This document shows positions 34,828-44,227 of a stretch of DNA of 64,000 bases, piece by piece (the first letter of the stretch is position 1; every line of letters starts with the position of its first letter). Source of the stretch: CAZWCE01 sp964632505 (GTDB lineage: Bacteria; Planctomycetota; Planctomycetia; Pirellulales; Thermoguttaceae); the NCBI GenBank assembly GCA_964632505.1, contig CAZWCE010000017.1, positions 1 through 64,000 of the forward strand, written 5' to 3'. The notes under the pieces were generated by a model. It had not been told where the DNA came from, searched no databases, and worked only from the letters and a program-made list of their open reading frames with translations. The position numbers and the translations under genes were made by a program.

Positions 34828-36342
34828 TCAAGCGTACACGGACTCGATTTTCCGTCGCAAGTGTACGAGCATTGCATCGGAGGAGAGCGGCTTGCCGGTG
34901 ACCTCTTCGATCAGTTCATTGCCCAGATAGCGCTGCCCCTTCTGGTAAACGTGCTCTTGGAGCCACATTCGAAGCGGTTCGAAATGTCCGCGTTCGAACA
35001 TCGAATCGAGATCGCCGAGTTCTTCCCGGGCCCTGTCGAACAGTTGCGCCGCGTAGAGATTCCCCAGTGTGTAGGTCGGAAAATAGCCGATCGATCCCTG
35101 ACTCCAGTGGACATCCTGTAGAATGCCGAGTCGGTCGTTCTCCGGCCGAAAACCGAGATACTCCTCGTATTTGTCGTTCCAGGCTTCCGGAGCGTCGACC
35201 ACGCGAATCGAACCATCGAGCAAGGCCGTTTCCATTTCGAACCGGATGAGGACATGCAGATTGTAGGTCGCCTCGTCCGCCTCCACGCGAATCGGGGAGG
35301 GCTCGATCCGGTTGATCGCCCGATGAAAGGCTTCGAGCGAGACATCGCCCAGCGCTTCAGGAAAGATCTCTTTCGCCCGAGGCAGGGCGAAACGCCAAAA
35401 CGCCTTCGATCGGCCGACCAAGTTCTCCCAAAGCCGCGATTGCGATTCGTGAACGCCCAGCGAGACCGCCTCTCCCAACGGTAGACCGAAATGTTCCGAG
35501 GGGAGCCCCTGTTCGTAAATGCCGTGCCCCGCCTCGTGGAGGACGCCGAAAAACGCTTCATTGAAGAATCGTTCGTTGTAGCGCGTCGTGATGCGGACAT
35601 CGTCCGGACCGGTCGAACAGCAGAACGGGTGAGTCGTCACATCGAGGCGGCCTCGGTCGAAATCGAATCCGATATATCGGGCCATCTCCCGGGCGAACGC
35701 CTCCTGGGCCGCGGTCGGAAAATGACGACGGAGCACCTCCGTCGACGGCGGTCGCTCCGCCCCGTGGGCTTGCTCGATCAACGGCACCAACTGCCGCCCC
35801 AACTCCTGGAGCACACGAGCGAGCGTCTCGGTCTTCATGCCCGGTTCATATTCATCCAAGAGGGCATCGTACGGTTCGATGTCGTATCCAACCGCATCGG
35901 CTTGTTCACGTTTCAGCCCGAGGGTCTTTTCCAACCAGGGACGGAACTTCGCGAAATCGTCCTCTTGACGAGCTTCCATCCATGCCGTGCGACTGAGCAC
36001 CGAGGTCCGGGAGAGTTCCTCGACGAGTTTTTCAGGAAGCTGCATGGCCCGATCATGCATCCGCTTGACCATCCGGTAAGTCGCGCCGAGGTCGGAGTGC
36101 GGACGTTCGAACCGGCAGAAATCCTCGAGATCTCCCAGCAGATCGCCGAGAGTCGGAGCGGTCAATCGTCGATGGAGAATGCCGCTGAGGACCGTGTATT
36201 GCTCGGCCCGATGTTCCGCGCCGGCCGCGGGCATCTTGGTCTGTTCATCCCAGGCCAACAGCCCGCCGATGCTTTCCAAAATGCCGGTCTCCCGGATGTA
36301 CCGGCACAACGACTCGAATAACTTGCGGGCGTTTTTTTCCAT
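34828..36342 (-). CDS. M32-family carboxypeptidase Taq
   Basis: 504 residues, the usual length for zinc metallocarboxypeptidases of family M32, which remove C-terminal residues from peptides. GAGGAT upstream supports the ATG at 36342. The zinc motif is HEAGHGIYEQGL near residue 270, and the family blocks DVRITTRYNERFFNEAFFGV and HESQSRLWENLVGRSKAFW follow their usual order. The third ligand Glu lies in HESQSRLWEN. The C-terminal part IGYFPTYTLGNLYAAQLFDR is also conserved. No signal peptide is present; it is cytoplasmic. It follows folP after 93 bases on the same strand. Confidence 0.95.
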   Translation of the reverse strand: MEKNARKLFESLCRYIRETGILESIGGLLAWDEQTKMPAAGAEHRAEQYTVLSGILHRRLTAPTLGDLLGDLEDFCRFERPHSDLGATYRMVKRMHDRAMQLPEKLVEELSRTSVLSRTAWMEARQEDDFAKFRPWLEKTLGLKREQADAVGYDIEPYDALLDEYEPGMKTETLARVLQELGRQLVPLIEQAHGAERPPSTEVLRRHFPTAAQEAFAREMARYIGFDFDRGRLDVTTHPFCCSTGPDDVRITTRYNERFFNEAFFGVLHEAGHGIYEQGLPSEHFGLPLGEAVSLGVHESQSRLWENLVGRSKAFWRFALPRAKEIFPEALGDVSLEAFHRAINRIEPSPIRVEADEATYNLHVLIRFEMETALLDGSIRVVDAPEAWNDKYEEYLGFRPENDRLGILQDVHWSQGSIGYFPTYTLGNLYAAQLFDRAREELGDLDSMFERGHFEPLRMWLQEHVYQKGQRYLGNELIEEVTGKPLSSDAMLVHLRRKIESVYA

Positions 36343-36435
36343 GCGATCCTCTCATGAACGGGAATATCTTTCGATCCACCGAGACCAATGCACCGACCAC
36401 GGGACGAAAGGCTCGGATATCCGGCTTCGGATTCG

Positions 36436-37335
36436 CTATAACCGGGCGTTACCTTTGTAGATGGCCGGAAAAGCGGCCTCGAAGAGCTTCAGGGCCTCGC
36501 GCATGGGGGCCACCTCGTGCACGCGAAGCACCTGGACTCCCTGCATGGCGAGCGAAATGCCCACGCCGATCGTCCCACCGAGCCTTTCCTTCGTGGCGTC
36601 CGGACCGGCCAGCGTCTCGATAAAGGACTTCCGGGAATGCCCCACCACGACCGGAGAGCCGGCCGACAGAAAACGCGACGCATGCTGCAAGAGATCCTGA
36701 TTGTGCGTGATGCGTTTGCCGAAACCGATGCCGGGGTCGATCCCGATGCGGTCGGCGAACAATCCTTCCTGGACCAATTGCTCCTTGCGGCGAGTGAGAA
36801 AACGGAACACCTCGACGAAAACATTCTCGTATTCCGGTTGCTTTTGCATCGTTTTCGGCGTGCCTTTCATGTGCATCAGACAGATGCCGGGCTGCTGCTC
36901 CAAGAGCACATCGATCATGCCGGGATCGCCGAGGCACGCGGTGATGTCGTTGACGAGCTCGGCACCGGCATACAAGGCTTCGCGGGCAAGATCGGCCTTG
37001 GAAGTATCGACCGAGACCGGCACGGCGACTTTCTCGCAAACCGCTTTGATCACCGGGAGCACCCGCTTGCGTTCCTCTTCAAGCGAGACGCCGGTGGAAC
37101 CGGGCCTGGTGCTCTCTCCCCCGATATCGATCAGGTCGGCGCCTTCTTCCTCGAGCCGGAGCGCCTGCTCCACCGCCGCTTCCGGCTCCAGGAAGTTCCC
37201 TCCATCGGAGAAGCTGTCCGGAGTGACGTTCAACACGCCCATCAGCAGAGGCAAGGAACCGAATTCGAGTTTTTTCGACCGGAGGTGCCAGTGGAGACTC
37301 CGCTTGGGGAATTCACTGAAATAAACGGCAGGCAT
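36436..37335 (-). CDS. folP: Dihydropteroate synthase
   Basis: 299 residues from ATG at 37335, preceded by GAGGA. The enzyme joins p-aminobenzoate to 6-hydroxymethyl-dihydropterin diphosphate in folate synthesis. Signature blocks are LMGVLNVTPDSFSDGG, DIGGESTRPGS (pterin and phosphate contacts), VSVDTSKADLAREAL, DPGIGFGKRITHN and VVGHSRKSFI (sulfonamide-site region). The length matches the family. An N-terminal 30 residues (FSEFPKRSLHWHL) extend beyond many FolP enzymes. It lies 41 bases after lptE, in the leftward gene run that begins with dsbD. Confidence 0.96.
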   Translation of the reverse strand: MPAVYFSEFPKRSLHWHLRSKKLEFGSLPLLMGVLNVTPDSFSDGGNFLEPEAAVEQALRLEEEGADLIDIGGESTRPGSTGVSLEEERKRVLPVIKAVCEKVAVPVSVDTSKADLAREALYAGAELVNDITACLGDPGMIDVLLEQQPGICLMHMKGTPKTMQKQPEYENVFVEVFRFLTRRKEQLVQEGLFADRIGIDPGIGFGKRITHNQDLLQHASRFLSAGSPVVVGHSRKSFIETLAGPDATKERLGGTIGVGISLAMQGVQVLRVHEVAPMREALKLFEAAFPAIYKGNARL

Positions 37336-37376
37336 GGATTCCTCTCCTATCAGAGGCCAAAAGATTTCCGCGCCCC

Positions 37377-37946
37377 CTACCAGGGAGCTTCCATCATCCC
37401 GACGATCTGCTTGGCAACTTCCTCCACGGCCTGCTGGCTGCTGGTGGCCGTCGAATGACCGAATTCCGGCACGAGATTGGCATCGGAATTCAAATGGGCG
37501 AAGCTGTCTTGTAGGAGAACCGGTTCCATGCGGCGAATCACGTTCCCCCGCTGATCCTTCCATTCGAGTTGCACCTCGAGCGAAAAGCTTTCCAAACGCG
37601 GGTCGTCATAGATATTGATCGCCTCGACCTTTTTCTCCTCCCTCACCAACACGCCGGTCAGCACACTGTCGGCGTTCGGTGTGCCCACCACTTTGAAGGG
37701 CGTCTTCTGCTCGATCTCCTTGCAGACCGCCTCGGTCAAACGTTCGGCCATGCCTTCCCGAAAACTGCTGGAACGGAACATGGGGACGTAGACCGTCCGG
37801 ATGCCGGGCGAATAAAGCGACTCGGTACCGATCTGATATCCCGAACAGCCTCCCAACAGGAAGACCATCAGCGCTGAAAGCCTCAAACTCCCAAGGAGCA
37901 AGCGTCCCCGGAGAGAGAGCTCAAACGCGGTGGCGAGGGAGCGCAT
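37377..37946 (-). CDS. lptE: LptE-like LPS-assembly lipoprotein
   Basis: 189 residues. The signal ends in the lipobox LLGGC near residue 34, followed by the family's usual SGYQIG. The mature part contains RTVYVPMFRSSSFREGMAER, LTEAVCKEIEQKTPFKVV, LTGVLVREEKKVEAINIYDD and VQLEWKDQRGNVIRR, in the order seen in LptE-family lipoproteins. LptE plugs and assists LptD at the outer membrane in lipopolysaccharide insertion. It sits between the BamD-like gene and folP, spaced 37 and 41 bases. Substrate (true LPS or another glycolipid) cannot be told. Confidence 0.85.
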   Translation of the reverse strand: MRSLATAFELSLRGRLLLGSLRLSALMVFLLGGCSGYQIGTESLYSPGIRTVYVPMFRSSSFREGMAERLTEAVCKEIEQKTPFKVVGTPNADSVLTGVLVREEKKVEAINIYDDPRLESFSLEVQLEWKDQRGNVIRRMEPVLLQDSFAHLNSDANLVPEFGHSTATSSQQAVEEVAKQIVGMMEAPW

Positions 37947-37983
37947 CGAGTCAGTCCTTCCTTCACGGTACTGGGATATGATT

Positions 37984-39666
37984 CTAGAACAGATCGGTCA
38001 GCCAGTCAAAACGGTTCGGTTCGGCCGGACGGTCCTCGATCTCTCGGTAACGTTCCTTGGCCCGCTGGAAAAATGAGGTCGAGGGATACTTTTTCATCAA
38101 CTTCTGATAGATGATCCTCGCCGAACCATAATACCGTTTTTTCTCGTAGTACTGGGCCAGCGTCCATAGCCGTTTGGCCAGATCTTCCTGATTCCGGTTG
38201 CGCAGCTCGACCAGATCGCGACGGTCTTCCCCCAGTTCCGAACCGAACTGATACATCGTCCGCTCGGCCAATTCTTGAGTCTCCTCCAACGGGGTGGCGT
38301 CGTACTCCGGGCCACTGTATTTCAAGTGCCGCGATTGGATCTCACGCTTCGCCGCCTTGATGACATGCTCGCTGTTGGGGTAGTTCTTGCGAAGATATTC
38401 ATAGTAAAACGCCGCTTCGGAGAAGTCGGAGTCGCCGCGAGTCTTCCCTCGGCGAAAGTAAGCGTTGGCGATCGCCATGACGCTGTCGTCGGCCAGCGGC
38501 CCCAGCGGATCGTTCAGATAGATCGCCTCGTAGGCCTTCTTCGCCTTGCCGAAGATATCGAACGTGGGGCGGGTCTTATCGGCCACGTTGACGAAACCCG
38601 CCCCCTGGTCGGCGTGCATCTCCCAGTACCGCCCGATGGCAAACAGTCGCCGCGTAGCCGTATCCATGTGCTGCGTGCCCTGATACTTCTTGATCAGTCC
38701 GTGATAGCACTCCATCGCCTTCGTGTAGCGATCGCTGAAAAAGTAGCACTCCCCCTGGAAGAACAGGGCGTCTTCCTCCAGCACCGAGTCGGGCCAGCGA
38801 CTCGCCGCATGGCCGAACTGGTCGGCCGCACTGCCGAATTTCTCTTGGAGCATCAGTTCCCGCCCCTTTTCCATGTGCTCCCGGGCCTTTTCTTGATTGG
38901 GTCCCAAGCCGACCCATTCCTTCATTTCGGTCCCGAAATTGATCGGGTCGAGCAACGACCAATCGAACGCTTCGTCTTCATCCTCGACACGTTCCCAATC
39001 GAAAAGGGGGCGCTCCTGGTCCTTTTCGTCCGCAAGAAACGGTTCGAACGAGACGGGCGACACCGACCCTTTGTCGGCAGGCGTTTTCTGGTCGAGCCCC
39101 GCATAGGGGCCTTCGTAAGGCGGCAGCGGCTCCAGCCAATCAGAACTTTCCCCGGAGGTGGTCCCCGGAACCCCCGCGGAAAGATTCGTCGTCGGAGCAG
39201 GGTTCGGGGGAGCATCGACGGACCGAGGAGGTCCGTGAGTGACTTCGGAAGACCGGCTGCCGGCCATCGGGCGTGGGCCTCCGGAGGAAGCGATCTCTTG
39301 AAGGGGGCCCCCTCGGGGTGACCTCTCGACCGGAACAGGATCGGAGGAGGTCGCGTAGGTGGCCGTCGAACGGGGAATGGGACTGTCGTCCATCGCCGGG
39401 GAAGGATCCACTCCAATCTGTGGAGGGGCGTTCGGAGTCTCACCAGCACCGGACACCGACGAAGAGGGAGGAACCGCTCCCGCCGGGCCCGGCTGGTAGG
39501 TTGCCGAACCCGATACCGACTGAGCGGCCGCACGCGGACCGAACAGCAACACCGCCGCCAGCAGTGCCGAAAGGCACCCCACCCGAGTCGCACTCCGCCA
39601 CTTCTTCCGTGCCTGGAAACATGCGCGACCGGCGTCATGGGCATTCATCTGTTGTATCTGGGACAT
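37984..39666 (-). CDS. BamD-like TPR-repeat envelope protein with long disordered N-terminus
   Basis: 560 residues from ATG at 39666, preceded by GAGGA and AAGG. A signal-type helix (SALLAAVLLFGPRAAA) lies near residues 40-55, without a lipobox. The next 200 residues are Pro/Ser/Gly-rich and acidic. From about residue 285 a run of helical repeats begins (KAREHMEKGRELMLQEKFGS, then ADQFGHAASRWPDSVLEEDA). Later repeats include ALFFQGECYFFSDRYTKAME and YGSARIIYQKLMKKYPSTSF. These resemble the TPRs of the outer-membrane assembly factor BamD. Genuine BamD is a lipoprotein of about 250 residues, so this is a large variant. Neighbouring lptE and dsbD fit an envelope role. Confidence 0.75.
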   Translation of the reverse strand: MSQIQQMNAHDAGRACFQARKKWRSATRVGCLSALLAAVLLFGPRAAAQSVSGSATYQPGPAGAVPPSSSVSGAGETPNAPPQIGVDPSPAMDDSPIPRSTATYATSSDPVPVERSPRGGPLQEIASSGGPRPMAGSRSSEVTHGPPRSVDAPPNPAPTTNLSAGVPGTTSGESSDWLEPLPPYEGPYAGLDQKTPADKGSVSPVSFEPFLADEKDQERPLFDWERVEDEDEAFDWSLLDPINFGTEMKEWVGLGPNQEKAREHMEKGRELMLQEKFGSAADQFGHAASRWPDSVLEEDALFFQGECYFFSDRYTKAMECYHGLIKKYQGTQHMDTATRRLFAIGRYWEMHADQGAGFVNVADKTRPTFDIFGKAKKAYEAIYLNDPLGPLADDSVMAIANAYFRRGKTRGDSDFSEAAFYYEYLRKNYPNSEHVIKAAKREIQSRHLKYSGPEYDATPLEETQELAERTMYQFGSELGEDRRDLVELRNRNQEDLAKRLWTLAQYYEKKRYYGSARIIYQKLMKKYPSTSFFQRAKERYREIEDRPAEPNRFDWLTDLF

Positions 39667-39722
39667 CCTTGTCCTCGCAATGGTCCTGAAATAAGGGTTC
39701 CCGAAACGATCCCTCGCGGCGA

Positions 39723-40475
39723 TCACGTTTCGAGGAACGCTTGGGCTCTTGGTTTTTTTCCGATCAAGTGACTGAAATAATGGTTCAGCAGCCCCCGAAT
39801 TTCGCCGCCGATCTTCGGTTCCGGCGGTTCCGGGAGATCGGCGGTTTCGGTCGCCTGTGCCAACTGCTGCATCGCGGTCAGGGCCGTGGTCGTCACCGAG
39901 GCGACCTGCCCCCGTCCACCGCGACACTTCCCGCAAAGCACCCCGCCGTCGAGATGCCCGAACGGAATCCGCTTGCGCATCTCCAACGAGAGCGGCTCGC
40001 CGCAGCCGACACACTGGTCGAGCGAAGGCATATGCCCCAACCGCCCGAGCATTTGCAACTCAAACCAGAGGAGGGTCGTCGCCACCTCATGGCCCGCCTC
40101 GAAACGGTCCAGCGCCTCGCCGGCCTGAATGTACAATAATGGGTACGGGTCGTAATCCTGCGTCAACAATCCCAGCAACTCGACCAGGTAATATCCCGCG
40201 TGGAGCCCGGCCAGATTCTCCCGACTCGGGCGAAAACGTCGGATCAGCTTCGCTTCGGTCAATAGATCGAGGGCATCGCTCGTTTTCCGGAGGAAGGTTA
40301 CGCGAAGTCGCGCCAGGATGTCAAGCCCAGACTCGAACGGTCCCTTGATCCGCCGTCCTCCCTTGGCGATCGCCTGCACCTTGCCCCACTCTCGGGTAAA
40401 CAGGGTCACGATGAGGCTCGTCTCGCTGAATTCGACGGTCCGCAATACGATCGCGTCGGCATGTTCGGCAGCCAT
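39723..40475 (-). CDS. recO: DNA repair protein RecO
   Basis: 250 residues. RecO helps load RecA on SSB-coated DNA in the RecFOR pathway. The N-terminal OB fold begins AIVLRTVEFSETSLIVTLFT, with KVQAIAKGGRRIKGP. The C-terminal zinc site CVGCG...CGKC (residues about 156-188) is complete. The ribosome site GAGGCAACC lies before ATG, and the gene starts seven bases after the dsbD stop, so translation is probably linked. The C-terminus YFSHLIGKKPRAQAFL is typical. The distance to recA is about 7 kb. Confidence 0.95.
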   Translation of the reverse strand: MAAEHADAIVLRTVEFSETSLIVTLFTREWGKVQAIAKGGRRIKGPFESGLDILARLRVTFLRKTSDALDLLTEAKLIRRFRPSRENLAGLHAGYYLVELLGLLTQDYDPYPLLYIQAGEALDRFEAGHEVATTLLWFELQMLGRLGHMPSLDQCVGCGEPLSLEMRKRIPFGHLDGGVLCGKCRGGRGQVASVTTTALTAMQQLAQATETADLPEPPEPKIGGEIRGLLNHYFSHLIGKKPRAQAFLET

Positions 40476-40482
40476 GGTTGCC

Positions 40483-42924
40483 TCACTCGATCGCTTCCAG
40501 TTTTTCCAGCAAGGTCTTCTGTCGGAACAGCCCCCGCAGTACGATCGGGTTGTTCGGCTTCTCCGGCAGGAAGATCGCCACCACCGGCACCTGTTCCCCG
40601 CCCATGGCGTTGAGCAATTTTGCCAAATCGGGGGGGCGTCTGGTGAAATCGGCCCGCAGGGGCAGGATATTCTTCGCCTCGACCACGTTCTCTACTTCCG
40701 GCGTGTCGAGCACCATCGCTTCGAGCACCTTGCAGGTGGCGCACCAGTCGGCGGTGAAGTCGATCATCACCGGGCGTCCCTCCTCCAGGCTCGTCTCCAA
40801 ACGATCAAAGCTGAAGGGCTTCCAAATATCCTCTTCCTCCGACTCTTCCTGAGGCTCTCCCGGTTGGCCATCTTGCTCCGACTCACCCGGCTGGTCGAGG
40901 GCGATCTTCTCCCCGCCATCGAGGGCGACCATCCACTCTTCCAATTGCTTTTCCACCTTCTTCTGGACTTTGGTCTGCATCGCTTGCTGAAGATTGTATT
41001 CCTTGAACAGAAAAGGCGCGATGGGGAAAGAGATGCTCCAAACCAACAGGACCACGACGATGGAGGTTGTCCACGCGATCGTCTTCTTTTTCTTCGGAAC
41101 CGTCGGCGGCAAACTCCCGATCAGCCACAGAGCGAACCAGATGGCGAACAGCAGGGTAATGGTCGGAAGGATGTTGAAGATTTCCATGGAGTAGAGCAAC
41201 CAAACGACCGCCGAAAGCAGCAGATAGCCCATGACCTTTTTGAAGGTCTCCATCCACGCCCCCGGCTTCGGCAGGAAGGAGATCAGTTCCGGAAACGCCC
41301 CGATGATCAGGTACGGCGAGGCCATTCCGAGACCGATGACCGCGTAGGACACGAAGACCAGATCGGTCGCCCCGGCGTCGACTTGGTTATTGGCCCAGAC
41401 CAACATGGGGCTCAACAGCGGCGCCCCGCAGGGAATCGCCAAGAGGGTCGTGATGATCCCCTTGTAATACGCCCCGAAAAAACCCTCTTGTTGCGACAAC
41501 TTCTGGGAACGTCCGGTGCCGAGAAACGTCGGGGCCCGAAGTTCCCAAACGTCCATCAAACTCAGGGCCATCGCAAAAATCACAATCGACATGATAATAT
41601 TGAACAGGCTGTAGGTGAACAGACGGTTCAAGCCGACACTCATGAACGCCAAAACCATGAAGACGGAGATGATCCCCAACGAATACCAGAGATTGAGCAC
41701 GAACGCTCGAGCTCGGCTCTTACCGGCCTGATCGAAAAAGGAGAGGATCTTCAGCCCAATCACCGGAAGCACGCACGGCATGATGTTCAAAACCAAGCCA
41801 CCGAGAAACGCGTACCACACCGCTTTCCAGATGGATTGGATCTTCTTTTCCTCAACCGTTTCGATCAAGTTCACGTCGAACTTTTCCTTCCCCTGTTGGA
41901 GAAGCGGCGCGATCTCGAGGTCCGGACGATAAGATGCCGAGAAATCGCTCTCAAACGGATTGCACACTCCCCCGAGATCCCCCTTGCACGACAGCCCCTT
42001 GACGGTCCCGGTGATCGTCAACTCGGCCGGAATCGTCTCCGCCGCCAAGGTGATCGGAATCAGCCACTGGACCTCTCCGCTGTGTTCTTCGACCGAAACA
42101 TTGAAAATATCCGGATCGGGGGGGTGGACTTTCGGCTCCTGGAGCGGCATCGGCTCACCGCCGACTTCGAAGTCGGGCGAGGGATCGATCTGAATCTTCG
42201 TCGGTAGCGGTCCCCCCGCCGGTTGGGTCGTCGAATAGATATGCCAGTCGCTGTCCATCAGCGCGGTCACGACGAGGTAGACACTTTGTTTTTGTGACGG
42301 ATCGGGGCCGATCTCCGCCTGGATCGTTACCGGCGAGGCCTGAAGCCCTCCCATCGCCGGCATCCCTCCCTCACCGCCGGGAAGTCCGGCGCCGGGCAAA
42401 CCGCCGGAATCGAAAAGTCCTTCACCGGCAGGCATTTGCGGCAATGCATCGACGTTGCCCGACCCACCGTTTTCCTCACCACCATTCCCCGTCTGGGCCA
42501 TGCCGACGCGGATCGCCTGCGGATCGAACCCCCAAGAAGGCGATGCTGTATTGGAGGAAGGGGGAGCGGGGACGTTCGCCGGCCGGGGTGTACTTCCACG
42601 AACCGGCCTCTCCATCCTCTCCCTTCCGGAAGAGGGAGCATTGTTCTCGATCTTGACCCAGGGCGGGGGGCCAGGCCTCTCCTGACTTTCGGCGAATCCC
42701 GGTTCCTGAGGCCGTTGCGGCGAGGAGGTGGAGGGGGGAGGGGCGGGCATCGCGCCGATCCTCGGCGGGGAAGCCCCGTACTGTGCGAAGGTCTCCGAAG
42801 GCCGAAACGGTCCTCCGTTCCCCCACTGGCTCACTAGAACCGCGAGCAACGGCAACAGTAAAAGACAGCTCTTTCGAGCCCATGATCTTGAAGCAACTCT
42901 TGAAGAAAAAGCGGCGGTTTTCAC
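40483..42924 (-). CDS. dsbD: DsbD-type thiol:disulfide interchange protein
   Basis: 813 residues from GTG at 42924, with GGGGAG upstream. It carries electrons from cytoplasmic thioredoxin across the membrane to periplasmic disulfides. The layout is a signal peptide, a disordered Pro/Gly-rich stretch (about 40-190) and an alpha-type N-terminal DsbD-like domain (about 195-365, with Cys in GLSCKGDLGGVCNPF). A membrane domain of about eight helices follows, with the redox Cys motifs MPCVLPVIG and IPCGAPLLS. An acidic linker leads to a C-terminal thioredoxin domain with DWCATCK. The disordered insertion before the first domain is unusual. It is the first gene of a leftward run. Confidence 0.92.
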   Translation of the reverse strand: MKTAAFSSRVASRSWARKSCLLLLPLLAVLVSQWGNGGPFRPSETFAQYGASPPRIGAMPAPPPSTSSPQRPQEPGFAESQERPGPPPWVKIENNAPSSGRERMERPVRGSTPRPANVPAPPSSNTASPSWGFDPQAIRVGMAQTGNGGEENGGSGNVDALPQMPAGEGLFDSGGLPGAGLPGGEGGMPAMGGLQASPVTIQAEIGPDPSQKQSVYLVVTALMDSDWHIYSTTQPAGGPLPTKIQIDPSPDFEVGGEPMPLQEPKVHPPDPDIFNVSVEEHSGEVQWLIPITLAAETIPAELTITGTVKGLSCKGDLGGVCNPFESDFSASYRPDLEIAPLLQQGKEKFDVNLIETVEEKKIQSIWKAVWYAFLGGLVLNIMPCVLPVIGLKILSFFDQAGKSRARAFVLNLWYSLGIISVFMVLAFMSVGLNRLFTYSLFNIIMSIVIFAMALSLMDVWELRAPTFLGTGRSQKLSQQEGFFGAYYKGIITTLLAIPCGAPLLSPMLVWANNQVDAGATDLVFVSYAVIGLGMASPYLIIGAFPELISFLPKPGAWMETFKKVMGYLLLSAVVWLLYSMEIFNILPTITLLFAIWFALWLIGSLPPTVPKKKKTIAWTTSIVVVLLVWSISFPIAPFLFKEYNLQQAMQTKVQKKVEKQLEEWMVALDGGEKIALDQPGESEQDGQPGEPQEESEEEDIWKPFSFDRLETSLEEGRPVMIDFTADWCATCKVLEAMVLDTPEVENVVEAKNILPLRADFTRRPPDLAKLLNAMGGEQVPVVAIFLPEKPNNPIVLRGLFRQKTLLEKLEAIE

Positions 42925-43192
42925 AGATAGATCTCCCCGTACTTACTGGTCTATCTCCATTCGCGACAGGCCTTCGCATCCCGGCGACGATATTTTGGGA
43001 ATTCTATACCAAAAAAACCACCGGCAAGGCAAGAGGAAAAAAAAGACCATCTCGAAGAAGAGTTGCCGGCCACCAAAAAGAGGGAGCCGCCACGGAAGGA
43101 TCCGTGCCCCCAGGGAGAATCATGATTGGCAAAAATCATTCACCATCTGCCGGAAGCTTGTTTCACTTTTCCGTTCGAAAGATTCAGATCGG

Positions 43193-44227
43193 CTAAGCGG
43201 CAAGTGAGCGGTCGAATTCTTCTTGGAACTCCAGCCGGCGGAGAAGACGATCGAAACGACCGAGCAGCGTGGTCAGTTGATCGGGCGTGAAAGATTGCCG
43301 GCGGCAATAGAACCGGTGCATCCATTCGGCTGCCTCGATCAAGCGTTCCAATCGATCGAAGGTGGTGACCAAATACAGCTCGGCGTCGGTCAGAGATCGC
43401 CGTCGCTGATACTCCTCCAGCCCCTCCTGCCATCGGCGTCGATCGTTGCCGGCGATCGAACCGAGCAGTCGTGCGATATCGGCGGCGATGCTGTCGGCGC
43501 GCATCGCCTCGAAGTCGATCAGGCCCGTCACCCGATTGCCCTCGAAAAAGAGATGTTCCCGGCGAGCATCCCCCCAACAAGGCTGCAATCGAACCGAGAG
43601 CCGCGCTGCTCGGGTCAGCAAGGTCATGCCGTTGCCGCTCAACCGGGTGATCAAATGCAGCAGTTTTCTCGATTTTTGGGCCATCGGCGGAGAAACATGG
43701 TCTTGGAGGGAATGAGAGAGGTCATGCAATCCCGAACGCAAGAGGTGTTTCCAGCGCTCGAGCATCCGCCGCACGCCCGGCGAACGCCCTTGCGGCAGGA
43801 TGGGAAGCGGAAACGCGCAGGTCGCTTCGTGAAACGCCGCCAATGCCGCAACGGCGGCCGATCGCTGTTCCGCCGAAAGGATCTTGTTTGACGCGACGCG
43901 GCCCGGCATTTCCGGCCAGAGCTCCCAGAGCGAACCGTCTTCGCAGACGACGCCTTTCCTCTCGGAGGTTTCCACCGGTAAGCGGACCCCGGGGACCCCT
44001 TCGACATCGGCTTGCCAAAGCACCGCCTGGATGAACTGGAGGTGTTGCAGCGTGAAGTGACGTTTCGGCCAGCGACGAAGCAGGAAATTTCCTTCTGCGG
44101 TTTCCACGCGCCAGAACCGGCTGCCGCTCAATCCGCCTCGCGCTCCCAGCGCATGGATTGCCGAAGGCTGCCACCGTGGAGGATAAGCGGCCAGCACGCG
44201 ACGGATCATCTTCTCGTCATACATCAT
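43193..44227 (-). CDS. Aminoglycoside-phosphotransferase-like kinase, altered catalytic loop
   Basis: 344 residues of the APH/choline-kinase fold. The nucleotide-binding start is GLSGSRFWRVETAEGNFLLR, with the Lys replaced by Arg (LLRRW). The catalytic loop reads QPCWGDARREHLFFEGNRVT instead of the usual HGDLHPGNIL: the Asp is kept, the first His is Trp and the Asn is His. The metal-binding GLIDFEAM keeps its Asp. I remember related planctomycete proteins with the variant DIWHDHVLF, so the change may be a family trait. The substrate is unknown; antibiotic resistance is not implied. A GGGG ribosome site precedes the start. Confidence 0.78.
   Translation of the reverse strand: MMYDEKMIRRVLAAYPPRWQPSAIHALGARGGLSGSRFWRVETAEGNFLLRRWPKRHFTLQHLQFIQAVLWQADVEGVPGVRLPVETSERKGVVCEDGSLWELWPEMPGRVASNKILSAEQRSAAVAALAAFHEATCAFPLPILPQGRSPGVRRMLERWKHLLRSGLHDLSHSLQDHVSPPMAQKSRKLLHLITRLSGNGMTLLTRAARLSVRLQPCWGDARREHLFFEGNRVTGLIDFEAMRADSIAADIARLLGSIAGNDRRRWQEGLEEYQRRRSLTDAELYLVTTFDRLERLIEAAEWMHRFYCRRQSFTPDQLTTLLGRFDRLLRRLEFQEEFDRSLAA

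Noticed and set aside
43193..44227. Antibiotic resistance kinase
   Set aside because: The fold is APH-like, but the catalytic loop is altered and no resistance context is present; substrate left open.
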